Below, in pieces: positions 44,297 through 54,459 of a stretch of 64,000 nt of DNA (position 1 is the first letter of the stretch; the number at the start of each line of letters is the position of its first letter). Location of the stretch: NCBI RefSeq assembly GCF_048569485.1, contig NC_134361.1:173382492-173446491 (forward strand), read 5' to 3'. Origin of the DNA: Anomaloglossus baeobatrachus. Its lineage: Eukaryota > Chordata > Amphibia > Anura > Aromobatidae. The notes beneath the pieces are model-generated. The model saw only the letters and a list, made by a program, of their open reading frames with translations, did no database searches and had not been told where the DNA came from. Both the position numbers and the translations under genes were made by a program.

Positions 44297-45330
44297 CTAC
44301 GGGGGTGTCACTGCCGCCTGCAGGACTCTTCTACCTAAGCTGGCATCCGCCGAAGCATAGGTATGCACCTGATAATGCTTGGTGAAAGTGTGCAGACTCG
44401 ACCAGGTAGCTGCCTGGCACACTTGTTGAGCCGAAGCCTGGTGTCGTAATGCCCAGGACGCACCCACGGCTCTGGTTGAGTGGGCTTTTAGCCCTGAAGG
44501 AACCGGAAGCCCCGCAGAACGGTAGGCCTCTAGAATTGGTTCTTTGATCCATCGAGCCAGGGTGGCTTTAGAAGCCTGCAACCCCTTGCGCGGACCAGCG
44601 ACAAGGACAAAAAGTGCATCGGAACGGCGCATGGGCGCCGTGCGGGAAATGTAGATTCTGAGTGCTCTCACCAGATCTAGCAAACGTAAGTCCTTTTCAT
44701 ACCGGTGAACCGGATGAGGACAAAAGGAAGGCAAGGATATATCCTGATTAAGATGAAACGAGGATACGACCTTAGGGAGAAACTCCGGAATGGGGCGCAG
44801 CACTACCTTGTCCTGGTGGAACACCAGGAAGGGAGCCTTGGATGACAGAGCTGCCAGCTCCGACACTCGCCGAAGCGATGTGATCGCAACAAGAAACGCC
44901 ACTTTCTGCGACAGGCGAGAAAAGGAAACTTCCTTCAGAGGCTCGAAAGGCGGCTTCTGGAGAGCAACTAGTACCCTGTTCAGATCCCATGGATCTAACG
45001 GCCGCCTGTACGGGGGCACAATATGACAGACCCCCTGTAGGAACGTGCGCACCTTAGGAAGACGTGCTAGACGCTTCTGAAAAAACACGGATAGTGCCGA
45101 GACTTGCCCTTTAAGGGAGCTGAGCGACAAGCCCTTTTCCAACCCCGATTGCAGGAAGGAAAGAAAGTTGGGCAATGCAAATGGCCAAGGGGATACTCTC
45201 TGTGCAGAGCACCAGGATAAGAAAATCTTCCACGTTCTGTGGTAGATCTTAGCAGACGTTGACTTCCTAGCTTGTCTCATTGTGGCTACGACTCCTTGAG
45301 ATAATCCTGCGGACGCTAGGATCCAGGACT
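44297..45330 (-). CDS. DIRS D: tyrosine recombinase
   Basis: The recombinase region of element D. Blocks: PSEFCGPEPDCVAIESWILA (start of region), MRQARKSTSAKIYHRTWKIF (core-binding), ITSLRRVSELAALS (catalytic Arg I), LKAHSTRAVGASWALRH (His-x-x-Arg), SLHTFTKHYQVHTYASADAS (Tyr nucleophile). The frame extends upstream over the RT region, as DIRS recombinase ORFs often do. Only the part given here shows recombinase motifs. It catalyses integration of the circular DNA without a target duplication. Confidence 0.85.
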
Positions 45331-47463
45331 CAATGGCCACACAGTCAGGTTCAGGGCCGCAGAATTCTGATGGAAAAACGGCCCTTGGGACAGTAAGTCT
45401 GGTCGGTCTGGCAGTGACCACGGTCGACCGACCGTGAGATGCCACAGATCCGGATACCACGATCTCCTCGGCCAGTCTGGGGCGACGAGTATGACGCGGC
45501 TGCAATCGGATCTGATCTTGCGTAACACTCTGGGCAAGAGTGCCAGAGGTGGGAAGACGTATGGGAGCCGGAACTGCGACCAATCTTGAACTAATGCGTC
45601 TGCCGCCAGAGCTCTTTGATCGCGCGACCTCGCCATGAATGCCGGGACCTTGTTGTTGTGCCGGGACGCCATTAGGTCGACGTCCGGCACTCCCCATCGG
45701 CGACAGATTTCCTGAAACACGTCCGGGTGAAGGGACCACTCCCCTGCGTCCATGCCCTGGCGACTGAGGAAGTCTGCTTCCCAATTTTCTACGCCTGGGA
45801 TGTGAACCGCGGATATGGTGGAGGCTGTGTCCTCCACCCACATTAGAATGCGCCGGACTTCTTGGAATGCTTGCCGACTGCGCGTCCCTCCTTGGTGGTT
45901 GATGTATGCCACCGCTGTGGAGTTGTCCGACTGGATTCGGATCTGCTTTCCTTCCAGCCACTGTTGGATGGCCAGTAGGGCAAGATACACTGCCCTGATT
46001 TCCAGAACATTGATCTGCAGGGTGGACTCCTGCGGAGTCCACGTCCCCTGGGCCCTGTGGTGGAGAAACACTGCTCCCCACCCTGACAGACTCGCATCTG
46101 TCGTGACCACTGCCCAGGATGGGGGCAGGAAGGATCTTCCCTGAGACAATGAGGTGGGAAGGAGCCACCATTGTAGAGAGTCCTTGGCCGTCTGGGAAAG
46201 AGAGACTTTCCTGTCCAGGGACGTTGACTTCCCGTCCCATTGGCGGAGAATGTCCCATTGAAGTGGGCGCAGATGAAACTGCGCAAAGGGAACTGCTTCC
46301 ATGGCTGCCACCATCTTCCCGAGGAAGTGCATGAGGCGCCGTAAGGGGTGCGACTGGCCTTGAAGGAGGGATTGCACCCCTGTCTGTAGGGACCGCTGCT
46401 TGTTCAGCGGAAGCTTCACTCTCGCTGCTCGAGTATGAAACTCCATGCCAAGATACGTTAGCGACTGTGACGGTGACAGATTCGACTTTGGAAAGTTGAT
46501 GATCCATCCGAACGTCTGTAGAGTCTCCAGCGTAGCATGTAGACTGAGTTGGCATGCCTCTTGAGAGGGTGCCTTGACAAGTAGATCGTCTAGGTAAGGG
46601 ATCACCGAGTGTCCCTGAGAGTGCAAGACTGCTACCACCGCCGCCATGACCTTGGTGAAGACCCGGGGGGCTGTCGCCAGACCGAATGGCAGAGCTACGA
46701 ACTGAAGATGGTCGTTTCCTATCACAAAACGTAGAAAACGTTGATGTTCTGTAGCAATTGGCACGTGGAGATAAGCATCTTTGATGTCTATTGAGGCAAG
46801 GAAGTCTCCTTGAGACATTGAGGCAACGACAGAGCGGAGGGTTTCCATCCGGAACCGTCTGGCGTGCACATGTTTGTTGAGCAGCTTTAGATCCAGAACA
46901 GGACGGAACGAGCCGTCCTTTTTTGGAACCACAAAGAGATTGGAGTAAAACCCTCGCCCTTGTTCCTGAGGCGGTACAGGAACCACTACTCCTTCCGCTC
47001 TTAGGGAGTCCACCGCCTGCAGCAGGGCATCTGCTCGGTCTGGATGTGGGGAGGTTCTGAAGAACCGAGCTGGAGGACGAGAACTGAACTCGATTCTGTA
47101 CCCGCGAGACAAAATGTTTGTCACCCACCGGTCTTTGACCTGTGACATCCAAATGTCGGAAAAGCGGGAGAGCCTGCCCCCAACCGGAGATGCGGAGGGG
47201 GGGGGCTGGAAGTCATGAGGTAGCCGCTTTGGAAGCGGTTCCTCCATTTGCTTTCTTGGGGCGTGCGTGAGCCCGCCAGGAATCTGAGACTCTTTGCGTC
47301 CTCTGAGTCCCTTTGGACGAGGAGAATTGTGTCTTGCCCGAACCTCGAAAGGACTGAAACCTCTGCTGCCATTTTTTCTGCTGAGGTTTGCTTGATCTGG
47401 GCTGGGGTAAGGAAGAGTCTTTACCCTTGGACTGTTTAATGATGTCAGCCAATGGCTCGCCAA
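45316..47463 (-). CDS. DIRS D: reverse transcriptase / RNase H
   Basis: A frame of 715 residues. A basic, proline-rich N-terminus comes first. RT follows with LDLKLLNKHVHARRFRMETL, ASIDIKDAYLHVPIA, LPFGLATAPRVFTKVM, and VIPYLDDLLV with the catalytic Asp pair. RNase H follows with TTDASLSGWGAVFLHHRAQG, IQSDNSTAVAYINHQGG and WEADFLSRQ. The DIRS-typical tail is VDLMASRHNNKVPAF...PPLALLPRVLRKIRSD. It overlaps the gag frame by about 250 bp at its start and touches the recombinase region at its end. Confidence 0.9.
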   Translation of the reverse strand: MASHWLTSLNSPRVKTLPYPSPDQANLSRKNGSRGFSPFEVRARHNSPRPKGLRGRKESQIPGGLTHAPRKQMEEPLPKRLPHDFQPPPSASPVGGRLSRFSDIWMSQVKDRWVTNILSRGYRIEFSSRPPARFFRTSPHPDRADALLQAVDSLRAEGVVVPVPPQEQGRGFYSNLFVVPKKDGSFRPVLDLKLLNKHVHARRFRMETLRSVVASMSQGDFLASIDIKDAYLHVPIATEHQRFLRFVIGNDHLQFVALPFGLATAPRVFTKVMAAVVAVLHSQGHSVIPYLDDLLVKAPSQEACQLSLHATLETLQTFGWIINFPKSNLSPSQSLTYLGMEFHTRAARVKLPLNKQRSLQTGVQSLLQGQSHPLRRLMHFLGKMVAAMEAVPFAQFHLRPLQWDILRQWDGKSTSLDRKVSLSQTAKDSLQWWLLPTSLSQGRSFLPPSWAVVTTDASLSGWGAVFLHHRAQGTWTPQESTLQINVLEIRAVYLALLAIQQWLEGKQIRIQSDNSTAVAYINHQGGTRSRQAFQEVRRILMWVEDTASTISAVHIPGVENWEADFLSRQGMDAGEWSLHPDVFQEICRRWGVPDVDLMASRHNNKVPAFMARSRDQRALAADALVQDWSQFRLPYVFPPLALLPRVLRKIRSDCSRVILVAPDWPRRSWYPDLWHLTVGRPWSLPDRPDLLSQGPFFHQNSAALNLTVWPLSPGS

Positions 47464-48703
47464 ACAGTCTATCTCTAGATAAAGGCAAGCTGGTTAAACA
47501 TTTTTTGGAACCAGCATCTGCTTTCCAGTCCTTTAACCACAAGGCTCTGCGCAAAACTACCGAATTGGCGGACGCCATTGAGGTGCGGCTGGTAGATTCT
47601 AGGACCGCATTGATAGCGTAAGACGCAAACGCAGACATCTGCGAGGTAAGGGACGCCACTTGCGGCGCCGCTGGATGTATGATAGCATCCACTTTTGCTA
47701 AACCAGCTGAAATAGCTTGGAGTGCCCATACGGCTGCGAATGCTGGAGCAAACGACGCGCCGATAGCTTCATAGACAGATTTTAACCAAAGGTCCATCTG
47801 TCTGTCATTGGCATCCTTAAGTGAAGCGCCATCCTCCACTGCAACTATGGATCTAGCTGCAAGTTTGGAAATCGGGGGGTCTACTTTTGGACACTGGGTC
47901 CAGCGCTTGACCACATCAGGGGGGAAAGGAAAACGGGTATCCTTAGAACGTTTAGAGAAACGCCTTTCTGGATGAGCGTCGTGTTTCTGGATTGATTCTC
48001 TGAAGTCAGAGTGATCCAAGAAAGCACTCAATTTACGCTTGGGATAGAGGAAACGAAACTTCTCCTGCTCTGCAGCTGCCTCCTCTGCAGAAGGAGCTGG
48101 GGGAGAAATATCCAACAGTCTATTGATGGCTGAGATAAGATCGTTTACCATGGCGTCCCCATCCGGGGTATCCAGATTGAGAGGGGTTCCAGGATAAGAC
48201 TCCTGATCACTCTCTTCAGACGCATCACAGGGCGACTGATTGCGCTGAGACCCTGAGCAGTGTGATGACGTTGAGGGTCTTTCCCAGCGAGCTCGCTTAG
48301 GGTGGCTGGGGCTATCATCTGAGTCATAATACTCAGCCTGGGAAGCCGGGGACCCCCTTGCAGTCTGGACTAATTCCAACTGAGGGGGATTAGAGGACAG
48401 AGACCTCGCCGTGTCCATAGACTGAGCCCCAGTCATGGATTGCAAAGTTTCAAGGATTTTTGCCATAGTCACAGACATTCCATCAGCAAAAACTGCAAAG
48501 TCTGTCCCTGACACCGGGGCAGGACTTACAAGCGTCTCAGCCTGGGTCACTACCCCTCCGGACTCCGGCTGGCGAAGCAGCACCGGATCTGAGCATTGCA
48601 CACAATGGGGGTCTTTGGAACCTGCTGGTAGAGCAGCCCCACATGCAGCACACGCAGTGTACACAGCCCTAGCCTTGGCAGCCTTGCGTTTTGTGGATGA
48701 CAT
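47213..48703 (-). CDS. DIRS D: gag-like protein
   Basis: A 496-residue frame from an ATG at 48701-48703. The N-terminus carries a Cys-rich knuckle, CAACGAALPAGSKDPHCVQC (CxxC...CxxC). An acidic Ser-rich middle follows, then YPKRKLSAFLDHSDFRESIQ, KVDPPISKLAARSIVAVEDG and ASANSVVLRRALWLKDWKAD. The C-terminus is basic and glutamine/serine-rich. It corresponds to the first ORF of DIRS elements, thought to be the nucleic-acid-binding structural protein. Function is inferred from position only. Confidence 0.75.
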   Translation of the reverse strand: MSSTKRKAAKARAVYTACAACGAALPAGSKDPHCVQCSDPVLLRQPESGGVVTQAETLVSPAPVSGTDFAVFADGMSVTMAKILETLQSMTGAQSMDTARSLSSNPPQLELVQTARGSPASQAEYYDSDDSPSHPKRARWERPSTSSHCSGSQRNQSPCDASEESDQESYPGTPLNLDTPDGDAMVNDLISAINRLLDISPPAPSAEEAAAEQEKFRFLYPKRKLSAFLDHSDFRESIQKHDAHPERRFSKRSKDTRFPFPPDVVKRWTQCPKVDPPISKLAARSIVAVEDGASLKDANDRQMDLWLKSVYEAIGASFAPAFAAVWALQAISAGLAKVDAIIHPAAPQVASLTSQMSAFASYAINAVLESTSRTSMASANSVVLRRALWLKDWKADAGSKKCLTSLPLSRDRLFGEPLADIIKQSKGKDSSLPQPRSSKPQQKKWQQRFQSFRGSGKTQFSSSKGTQRTQRVSDSWRAHARPKKANGGTASKAATS

Positions 48704-49719
48704 GTTGCTGCCTCCTCAGAGCGATCTGGGGTATCCAGCCAGGAAGCGACCTTACAGTGCAAGAATAACTAAATATATATATGTGGTGACACAGTACACC
48801 AATACACACTGAGGCACTAGAGGGGCCAGCTGAAATGCCGCTTACCGCCCGCTTAAGAGCGGGTGTGTGGTATCCAAAAGCCCCCTAGTCCAGGTCTCCC
48901 AGAGCCTTGCGTCCTTCCTCCAGCCAGACTGCATGTAATGGCTGCCGGCGTCCTGAGAGAGGAGGGGGGGCGGGCCCTGGGCGTTCCTGGCTAAGAGCGG
49001 GAAGCCTGCTTCCCTCTGTGCCTAGTGAGAGGGCTGGAGCATGTAAATCAGGCTCCAGCCCTCGTCGCTGCTGCGAAACAGCGTCTCTCCCCTACCCTGA
49101 TTGACAGGGTGGGGGCGGGAACGAAGCGGAGCTAGGCCGCAAAAGCCGGGGACTGGATTTATAAACGCCGCCGCCGTAAAAGCGCGGTCGGCGTGTCCCC
49201 GGCGCACCACAAGTCACAGCAGCGCCGCCCGGTCCAGTGGGGGTCGGCGCTGCGTTCCCACAATACAAAGTCCCCCAGTAAACTGTAGGAACACTAACTC
49301 CAACGTTACGGTCCCCGGCGCACTACAACACCCAGCCAGCCCGGAGTGTGTCTGTGCCTGCCGGGGACACAGAGTACCTGTATGATGCAGGGCCTTGTCC
49401 CTGATTGTACTCCTGCTCCATATCCATCAGGTGCTATGGGTCTGTGGATGGAGCCCGGCGTCAGAGCTTAGAGGCCGGCAGGATCCCACTTCCACAGAGC
49501 CCTACAAGGGGATGTGGAAGGAAAACAGCATGTGGGGCTCCAGCCTCTGTACCAGCAATAGGTACCTCAACCTTACAACACCATCCACGGGTGAGAAGGG
49601 AGCATGCTGGGGGCCCTATATGGGCCCTCTTTTCTTCCATCCGAAATAGTCAGCAGCTACTGCTGACTAAAATCTGTGGAGCTATGCGTGGATGTCTGAC
49701 CTCCTTCGCACAAAGCTTG

Positions 49720-49866
49720 AAAACTGGAGAACCCGTGATACCACGGGGGGGGTATAGCCAGAAGGGGAGGGGCCTTGCACTTTTTAGTGTAGTGCTTTGT
49801 GTGGCCTCCGGAGGGCAGTAGCTATACCCCAATCGTCTGGGTCTCCCAATAGAGCGCTGAAGAAAA
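49720..49866 (-). repeat. DIRS D: 5' inverted terminal repeat
   Basis: The inverted partner of 43807-43990, ending 'tctcccaatagagcgctgaa' near 49862. Its outer part is complementary to 44193-44232 in the internal complementary region. Confidence 0.88.
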
Positions 49867-50257
49867 GTGGTTTCTTCAGTACAGACGGCTCAGATCACAG
49901 ATGAGAATCACAGCCTTACAGTGGTCTTTGGTGACATGAAGTTGCAAGAACAAAAAGCAGAGCAGCGGGGGCTGCATTGATTTATATTTATTTTTTTTAA
50001 CATTATATACACACATAGGGCCTGTAGGTGAGGTAGAATTTCCTAGCCCAGGCTTCCAGTGGTGCTGATATCTGGGGCTGCACATTATATATACAGGGCC
50101 CGTGAGGGGAATATCACAGAAGAGCCTTACAGTGGTCTTTGGTGATATGAGTGGAGCAGCGAGCGCTGCTATCTGTGGCTGCATTATATGTCTACAGGGC
50201 CTGTAACGGGAAAATCCCAGCAGAGCACGGCCTTACGGTGGTCTTCTGTGACATACA

Positions 50258-50424
<167 letters not shown>

Positions 50425-50816
50425 TACATATACATACACACACAGGACCTTAAGGGGGGGTCCCAGCCCCAGCACAGCCTTATAGTAGTCTATTACATGA
50501 AGTTGCACATACAAGGAGCAGAGCAGCGTGCGCAGATATCTGGGGCTGATTTCTATACACAGGGCCCAGGAGGAATCACAGCACAGCCTTTCAGTGGTCT
50601 TCGTTGACATGGAGGCACCGATATCTGGGGCCGATTTATATACACAGGGCTGGGGGAAGAGGGGGGGGGGGGAATCCCAGCACAACCTTACAGTGGTCTT
50701 GTGATATGAAGTCACACGTACATGGAGCAGATCAGCGAGTGCTGATATCTGGGGCTGCATTATATACTCAAGGCCTGGGGGGGATAACCCAGCACAGCAC
50801 GGCCTTACAGTGGCTA

Positions 50817-51325
50817 GGCTACTTTCACACATCCGGCTTGAGCCCTGCGGCTCAATCCGGCTGGTGCAAGCTATGCAACGGATGCGGTGAAAACACCGCA
50901 TCCTTTGCATAAGTTTTCCCATGCGGCCCGCCCGGTTTTTTGCCGCTTGCGGCATGCTACTGAGCATGCGCAGTGGCAAAAACCGCATGCGGCGGCCGGA
51001 TGCGGTATTTGCCGCATCGCGCCGCATCCGGCCGCCATAGGCATGCATTGAGAGATGCGCCGCATCGGCCGAATGCGGCGCGATGCGGGTTTTTTTTGCC
51101 GCACGAAAAAAACGTGCCAGGCAACGTTCCATCCGGCCGCCGCATCGGCTAATCTGCCGCATGCGGCAAAAACCGGATGGAACGCAAGGCCTTGCGGCAC
51201 AATGCGGCACTAATTAAAGTCTATGCAGGAAAATCGCAACCGGCAGCAAAAAAAAACCGGTTGCGATTTTCCTGCAAAGTGCCGGATTGTGCCGCAGAAG
51301 AAAAACCGGAGGTGTGAAAGTACCC
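50817..51325. mobile_element. Harbinger-like element in the satellite, 509 bp
   Basis: The ends are GGCTACTTTCACACATCCGG on the left and, inverted from the right, GGGTACTTTCACACCTCCGG. The right target is TTA at 51326-51328 and the left is CTA at 50814-50816. Uninterrupted monomers read 'gtggcttaag', so the site was TTA. The arms are foldback and rich in 'gccgcatgcggcaa' and 'ccggatgcgg' motifs. No transposase. Confidence 0.8.
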
Positions 51326-52028
51326 TTAAGTGACAGTGAGCACAGATATCGGGGGCTGCATTATAGTTAGGGCTGTGAGGGCAATATCCCAGCACAGTAC
51401 GGCCTTACAATGCTATTCTGTAACATGGAGCACTGATATCTGGGGCTGCATTATATACAGGGCCTGTGAGGGAATATCCCAGCACAGCACGGCCTTACAG
51501 TGGCTTAAGCAACAGTAAGCACAGATATCGGGGGCTGCATTATATTTAGGGCCTGTGAGGGGAATATCCCAGCACAGTACGGCCTTACAATGCTGTTCGG
51601 TGACATGGAGCGCTGATCTCTGGGCTGCATTATATATACAGGGCCTGTGAGGGGAAGATTCCAGCACAGCACGGCCTTACAGTGGCTTAAGCGTCAGTAA
51701 GCACAGATATCGGGGCTGCATTATATTTAGGGCCTGTGAGGGGAATATCCAGCACAGTACGGCCTTACAAGGCTATTCTGTGACATGGAGCGCTGATATC
51801 TGGGCTGCATTATATACTCAAGGCCTGGGGGGGGGATAACCCAGCACAGCCTTACAGTGGCTTAGGTGACAGTAAGCACAGATATCGGGGGCTGCATTAT
51901 ATTTAGGGCCTGTGAGGGGAATATCCCAGCACAGTACGGCCTTACAATGCTGTTCGGTGACATGGAGCGCTGATCTCTGGGGCTGCATTATACATACAGG
52001 GCCTGTGAGGGCAATATCCCAGCCTTAC

Positions 52029-52132
52029 CTTGTGCGTACAGGGAGTCTTCCCCTTCTTGTACTGGGTCACTTTATGGGGCTGATGCTTCCACATTTCTTG
52101 CAGTAGGTTCTCCGGGTCTTGGGGACGTTCAC
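52029..52132 (-). CDS. rpl36a: Ribosomal protein eL42 (RPL36A), exon 2, two bases short
   Basis: The exon lies between a CTCTGCAG acceptor and a CAAG|GTAAGG donor. It opens VNVPKTRRTYCKKCG, with the first Cys pair of the zinc ribbon, and would continue [20 protein letters not shown]. As written it is 104 bp where phase and family require 106. One A/G is missing in the Gly-Lys codons (GGAAGCAT for GGNAAGCAT), and one G is missing before the Asp codon (GGGAAGACTCC for GGGAAGGACTCC). The downstream exons keep the phase expected from 106 bp. The gene has introns, a promoter and intact other exons, so sequencing error is more likely than decay. Confidence 0.9.
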
Positions 52133-52350
52133 CTGCAGAGAAGGGTTAATGGCGACAGGATTTACACCTCCAGTCACTCACACTCAGAAGCCGCAGGCCC
52201 CATTACTAAGGAGAGCAGCGACATTCAGCAATCTGCTGCGACACTGATCCACTGACTGCAGAGGAGCTAAACACACACATCACTGGGGGAAACCGCCTCG
52301 GGCACGGAGGATGGCAGCAGATTGTAGCCGCACCACACACACTCACTCAC
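52133..52350 (-). other. rpl36a: rpl36a intron 1
   Basis: A 218-bp intron with a GTGAGT donor directly after the ATG codon and a CTCTGCAG acceptor. No snoRNA-like box C/D or H/ACA signature was found by eye. Confidence 0.85.
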
Positions 52351-52377
52351 CATCTTGGCTGACGCCGTAAAGGAAAG
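52351..52377 (-). CDS. rpl36a: Ribosomal protein eL42 (RPL36A), exon 1 with short TOP leader
   Basis: Only the start codon (52351-52353) is coding, and the donor GTGAGT follows immediately, as in human RPL36A. Reading the minus strand from 52377, CTTTCCTTTACGG fits a 5' terminal oligopyrimidine start, giving a leader of about 24 nt, typical of ribosomal protein mRNAs under TOP/mTOR translational control. The exact start site is inferred. Confidence 0.85.
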
Positions 52378-52420
52378 AACAGGAAGCGGAAGTTCTCTCA
52401 TAAGCGACCAGGCGCTCACC
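52378..52420 (-). promoter_or_regulatory. rpl36a: rpl36a core promoter with ETS-type motif
   Basis: On the minus strand, ACTTCCGCTTCCTG (52381-52394 region) holds two overlapping ETS/GABP cores (TTCC) directly upstream of the pyrimidine initiator. There is no TATA box at the usual distance. This make-up is common in vertebrate ribosomal protein promoters. Confidence 0.55.
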
Positions 52421-52789
52421 ATAGAGAGGGCTGCTGGATAGAGGGGACGCAGGAGCGGCCGGGGAGACTTCCTGGTTTTGGAGGACCTCAGAGCACAGCA
52501 TTTCTCCTAGGCTGGCTCAGAGTGAGAGCCGGGCGGTCATAGTAATACCGGCTGTAGACACTGCCCGGTTCCCGGGCTCCATACACCATGTGTTCTATTC
52601 TACTGCAATTCTTACAGGCACCTGTTTGCTGTATTTGTTGCAAAAAATGTGAAACTGAATGAAAGTCTCATGTATATGCACTACAGGAGCTGATGCATTC
52701 AGCCTCCCCAGTCCCCCACATCTCTGTCCAAACCAGTGGTCTCCAACCCTTATTACCGTGAGAGCCACATTCAGCTCTGCAAGAACGAT
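52421..52789. other. Intergenic, upstream of rpl36a
   Basis: Moderately GC-rich near the promoter, with no coding frame. In mammals BTK lies head to head with RPL36A. I found no BTK-like exon here or further right. Confidence 0.5.
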
Positions 52790-53048
52790 CTGAGCCCCCC
52801 AGACAGTGACATCTCAAGTTCCCCCTGGACAGTGACATCCTGAGGGACACAACCCCCCCCCCCCCCCCGACAGTGACATACCATGCCCCCCGGACTGTGA
52901 CATCCTGGACTCCCCCAACCCCCCCCCCCCCCCTCCCCACAGACAGTGACATCCTGAAGCCCGTGGACAGTGATATCCTGAGCCCCCCTGACAGTGACAC
53001 CCTGAGCACCCCCCCGAACAGTGACCTTCTGTGCACCCTGACAGCATA
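52790..53048. repeat. Minisatellite, about 22-24 bp ('ccccctggacagtgacatcc')
   Basis: Degenerate tandem units of the type 'cagtgacatcctgagccccc', about ten copies with long C runs. The same unit reappears at 55845-55975, on the far side of the gap. Confidence 0.85.
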
Positions 53049-53260
53049 CCTCCCAACTTTTCAAGAAAGGAAAGAGGGATAAAGTAAGCGGTGCGCGCAG
53101 CGCGCCGCGGCAAATTTTGACCACGCCCCTAGCCACACCCCTAGCCACACCCATTTAGCAGTAAGGGTCATTCAGCAGATGCCGTGGACTGTTCATTCAT
53201 ATTTATAGCAGTCAGAATTTTTTATATTTCTGTGTCACTATATGACATGTTGCTTATTTG
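53049..53260. repeat. Unclassified repeat fragment
   Basis: 'cctcccaacttttcaagaaa' followed by 'accacgcccctagccacacc' is a phrase I associate with a common frog repeat. Tandem 'cctagccacaccc' occurs twice. No ends were identified. Confidence 0.35.
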
Positions 53261-53269
53261 TGCCTATCA

Positions 53270-53904
53270 ATCCGTGTTCACACGTTGCATAAATTCTGTT
53301 TCTTTTTGTTTCTGTCTGCACCAAACTACACAATAACAATCTTCTCTGTTGTTTTCATTTTTGCTGCATTTTTGCTGCATTTTCTCCATTAGTTAATGCG
53401 TTTTTGGTTCAGATGTGAACCTGCGTTTTTAAGTGTTTTTATTGTACAGAGAAGCTTTTTCCTGCATTTTTTTAAGCTCCACATAGAAACCTCCAGAGAA
53501 CCCCCCCCAAAAACCGCAGAATTCAGTGGCGTCTTTTCATGGAATCACATCCACTTTACTTGGACAATTAAACACAGCAGAATAAATGTACAAAGAAACA
53601 GCAGAAGAAAATGCAGCATTTACACTTCATGTGAACACGGACTAATTGTCCAAGCAAAGTGGATGAGACATCCTGAAATCTCCGCTCCTGATGCGTGGAA
53701 AGACGCCGCTGAACTGTGCGGATTTGGTGTTTCTTTCTTTATAAGCTTCAGGATTCACATAAGCAACAAACATTTATCAAATAAGGGGGGACAATGTATA
53801 AAAAATACCGCAAACACGCAATAATCAGAGAACATTGTTATTGCACTCGTGGCGCGGACACCTGCAGAAAAAATGCCGCATTTACGCTATGTGTGAACAC
53901 GGCC
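53270..53904. mobile_element. Foldback TIR element, 635 bp
   Basis: The left end 'atccgtgttcacacgttgc' and the right end, inverted, 'ggccgtgttcacacatagc' match. TCA copies lie at 53267-53269 and 53905-53907. The interior has long facing arms: 'agcagaataaatgtacaaag' near the middle, and 'cacttcatgtgaacacggac' against the ends. No transposase. It is similar in plan to the Harbinger-like set but with a TCA target. Confidence 0.6.
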
Positions 53905-54267
53905 TCAGTGATCAATTTTTATTACATTTTTTATGGTTTTAATAAAGAAAAATAATAAATTGCGCCTTTTTTTCCCGCCATTTACCGATCCCCCATAAAT
54001 AATCTGATCGCTGTGTTGTTCAGGTCATTACGATTACAGGGACACCAAATATGTCCATGTTATTTGCTGATTTGTAATGTTTATTATTTTATAAAAAAAG
54101 TGCAATAAAATTACATTATTCTATTTTTTTTTATTATTTTTAGTAACTTTATTAGAAGAAAAAAAATCCTCTTTTCCTCTCCCTCTAGAATACAGGACAT
54201 AGAGATGCTGCTCTGTACAATGTAGCTCTGTCCTGTGTATTTATGTGAAATCCTCCTCTGACATCAT

Positions 54268-54375
54268 CAATCCTAGTGGCTCAACAGCTAGAGCAGCTAG
54301 GAAAGCCAGAGGTTGCTGGACACAAGTTTTGAACGTTGCTGGTTTGAATCCAAGGTGGTGAAGATAATAAAAAAT
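54268..54375 (+). repeat. tRNA-related SINE-like fragment
   Basis: 'tagtggctcaacagctagag' resembles a pol III A box (TGGCTCAACAG), and 'ggtttgaatcc' 50 nt later resembles a B box (GGTTCGAATCC, one change). An A-rich tail 'gataataaaaaa' follows. The spacing suits a tRNA-derived head. A cloverleaf is not convincing, so it is called SINE-like, not a tRNA gene. Confidence 0.4.
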
Positions 54376-54459
54376 TTGTATTTGTATTTTTTTCCTAATT
54401 TCTTTATAGTAGTTTTATGGGAACAAATGAATCTGACTCTTTCACCAACATTGAGATAC

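Larger units (their letters stand above)
43807..49866 (-). mobile_element. DIRS-type retrotransposon D, looks whole
   Basis: A DIRS element of about 6.06 kb in rpl36a intron 2, on the same strand as rpl36a. Parts: 3' terminal repeat (43807-43990), internal complementary region (44132-44232), recombinase (44297-about 45330), RT/RNase H (45316-47463), gag-like (47213-48703), 5' leader (48704-49720) and 5' terminal repeat (49720-49866). All three coding regions are long and open and the terminal structures are present, so it looks whole, with no obvious break. This suggests a recent insertion. It is close to B but distinct ('tcttattggg' where A and B have 'tcctattggg'). Confidence 0.88.

Noticed and set aside
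45330-47152. Upstream half of the long recombinase-frame reading in DIRS D (similar stretches in A and B)
   Set aside because: It overlaps the RT/RNase H frame and shows no motif of its own. Low-complexity Ser/Gly/Pro content suggests a shadow of the RT frame or a poorly conserved leader, so it was not called as a separate gene.
54268-54375. tRNA gene
   Set aside because: Only A- and B-box-like strings are present. Acceptor and anticodon stems do not pair, so it was kept as a SINE-like fragment.
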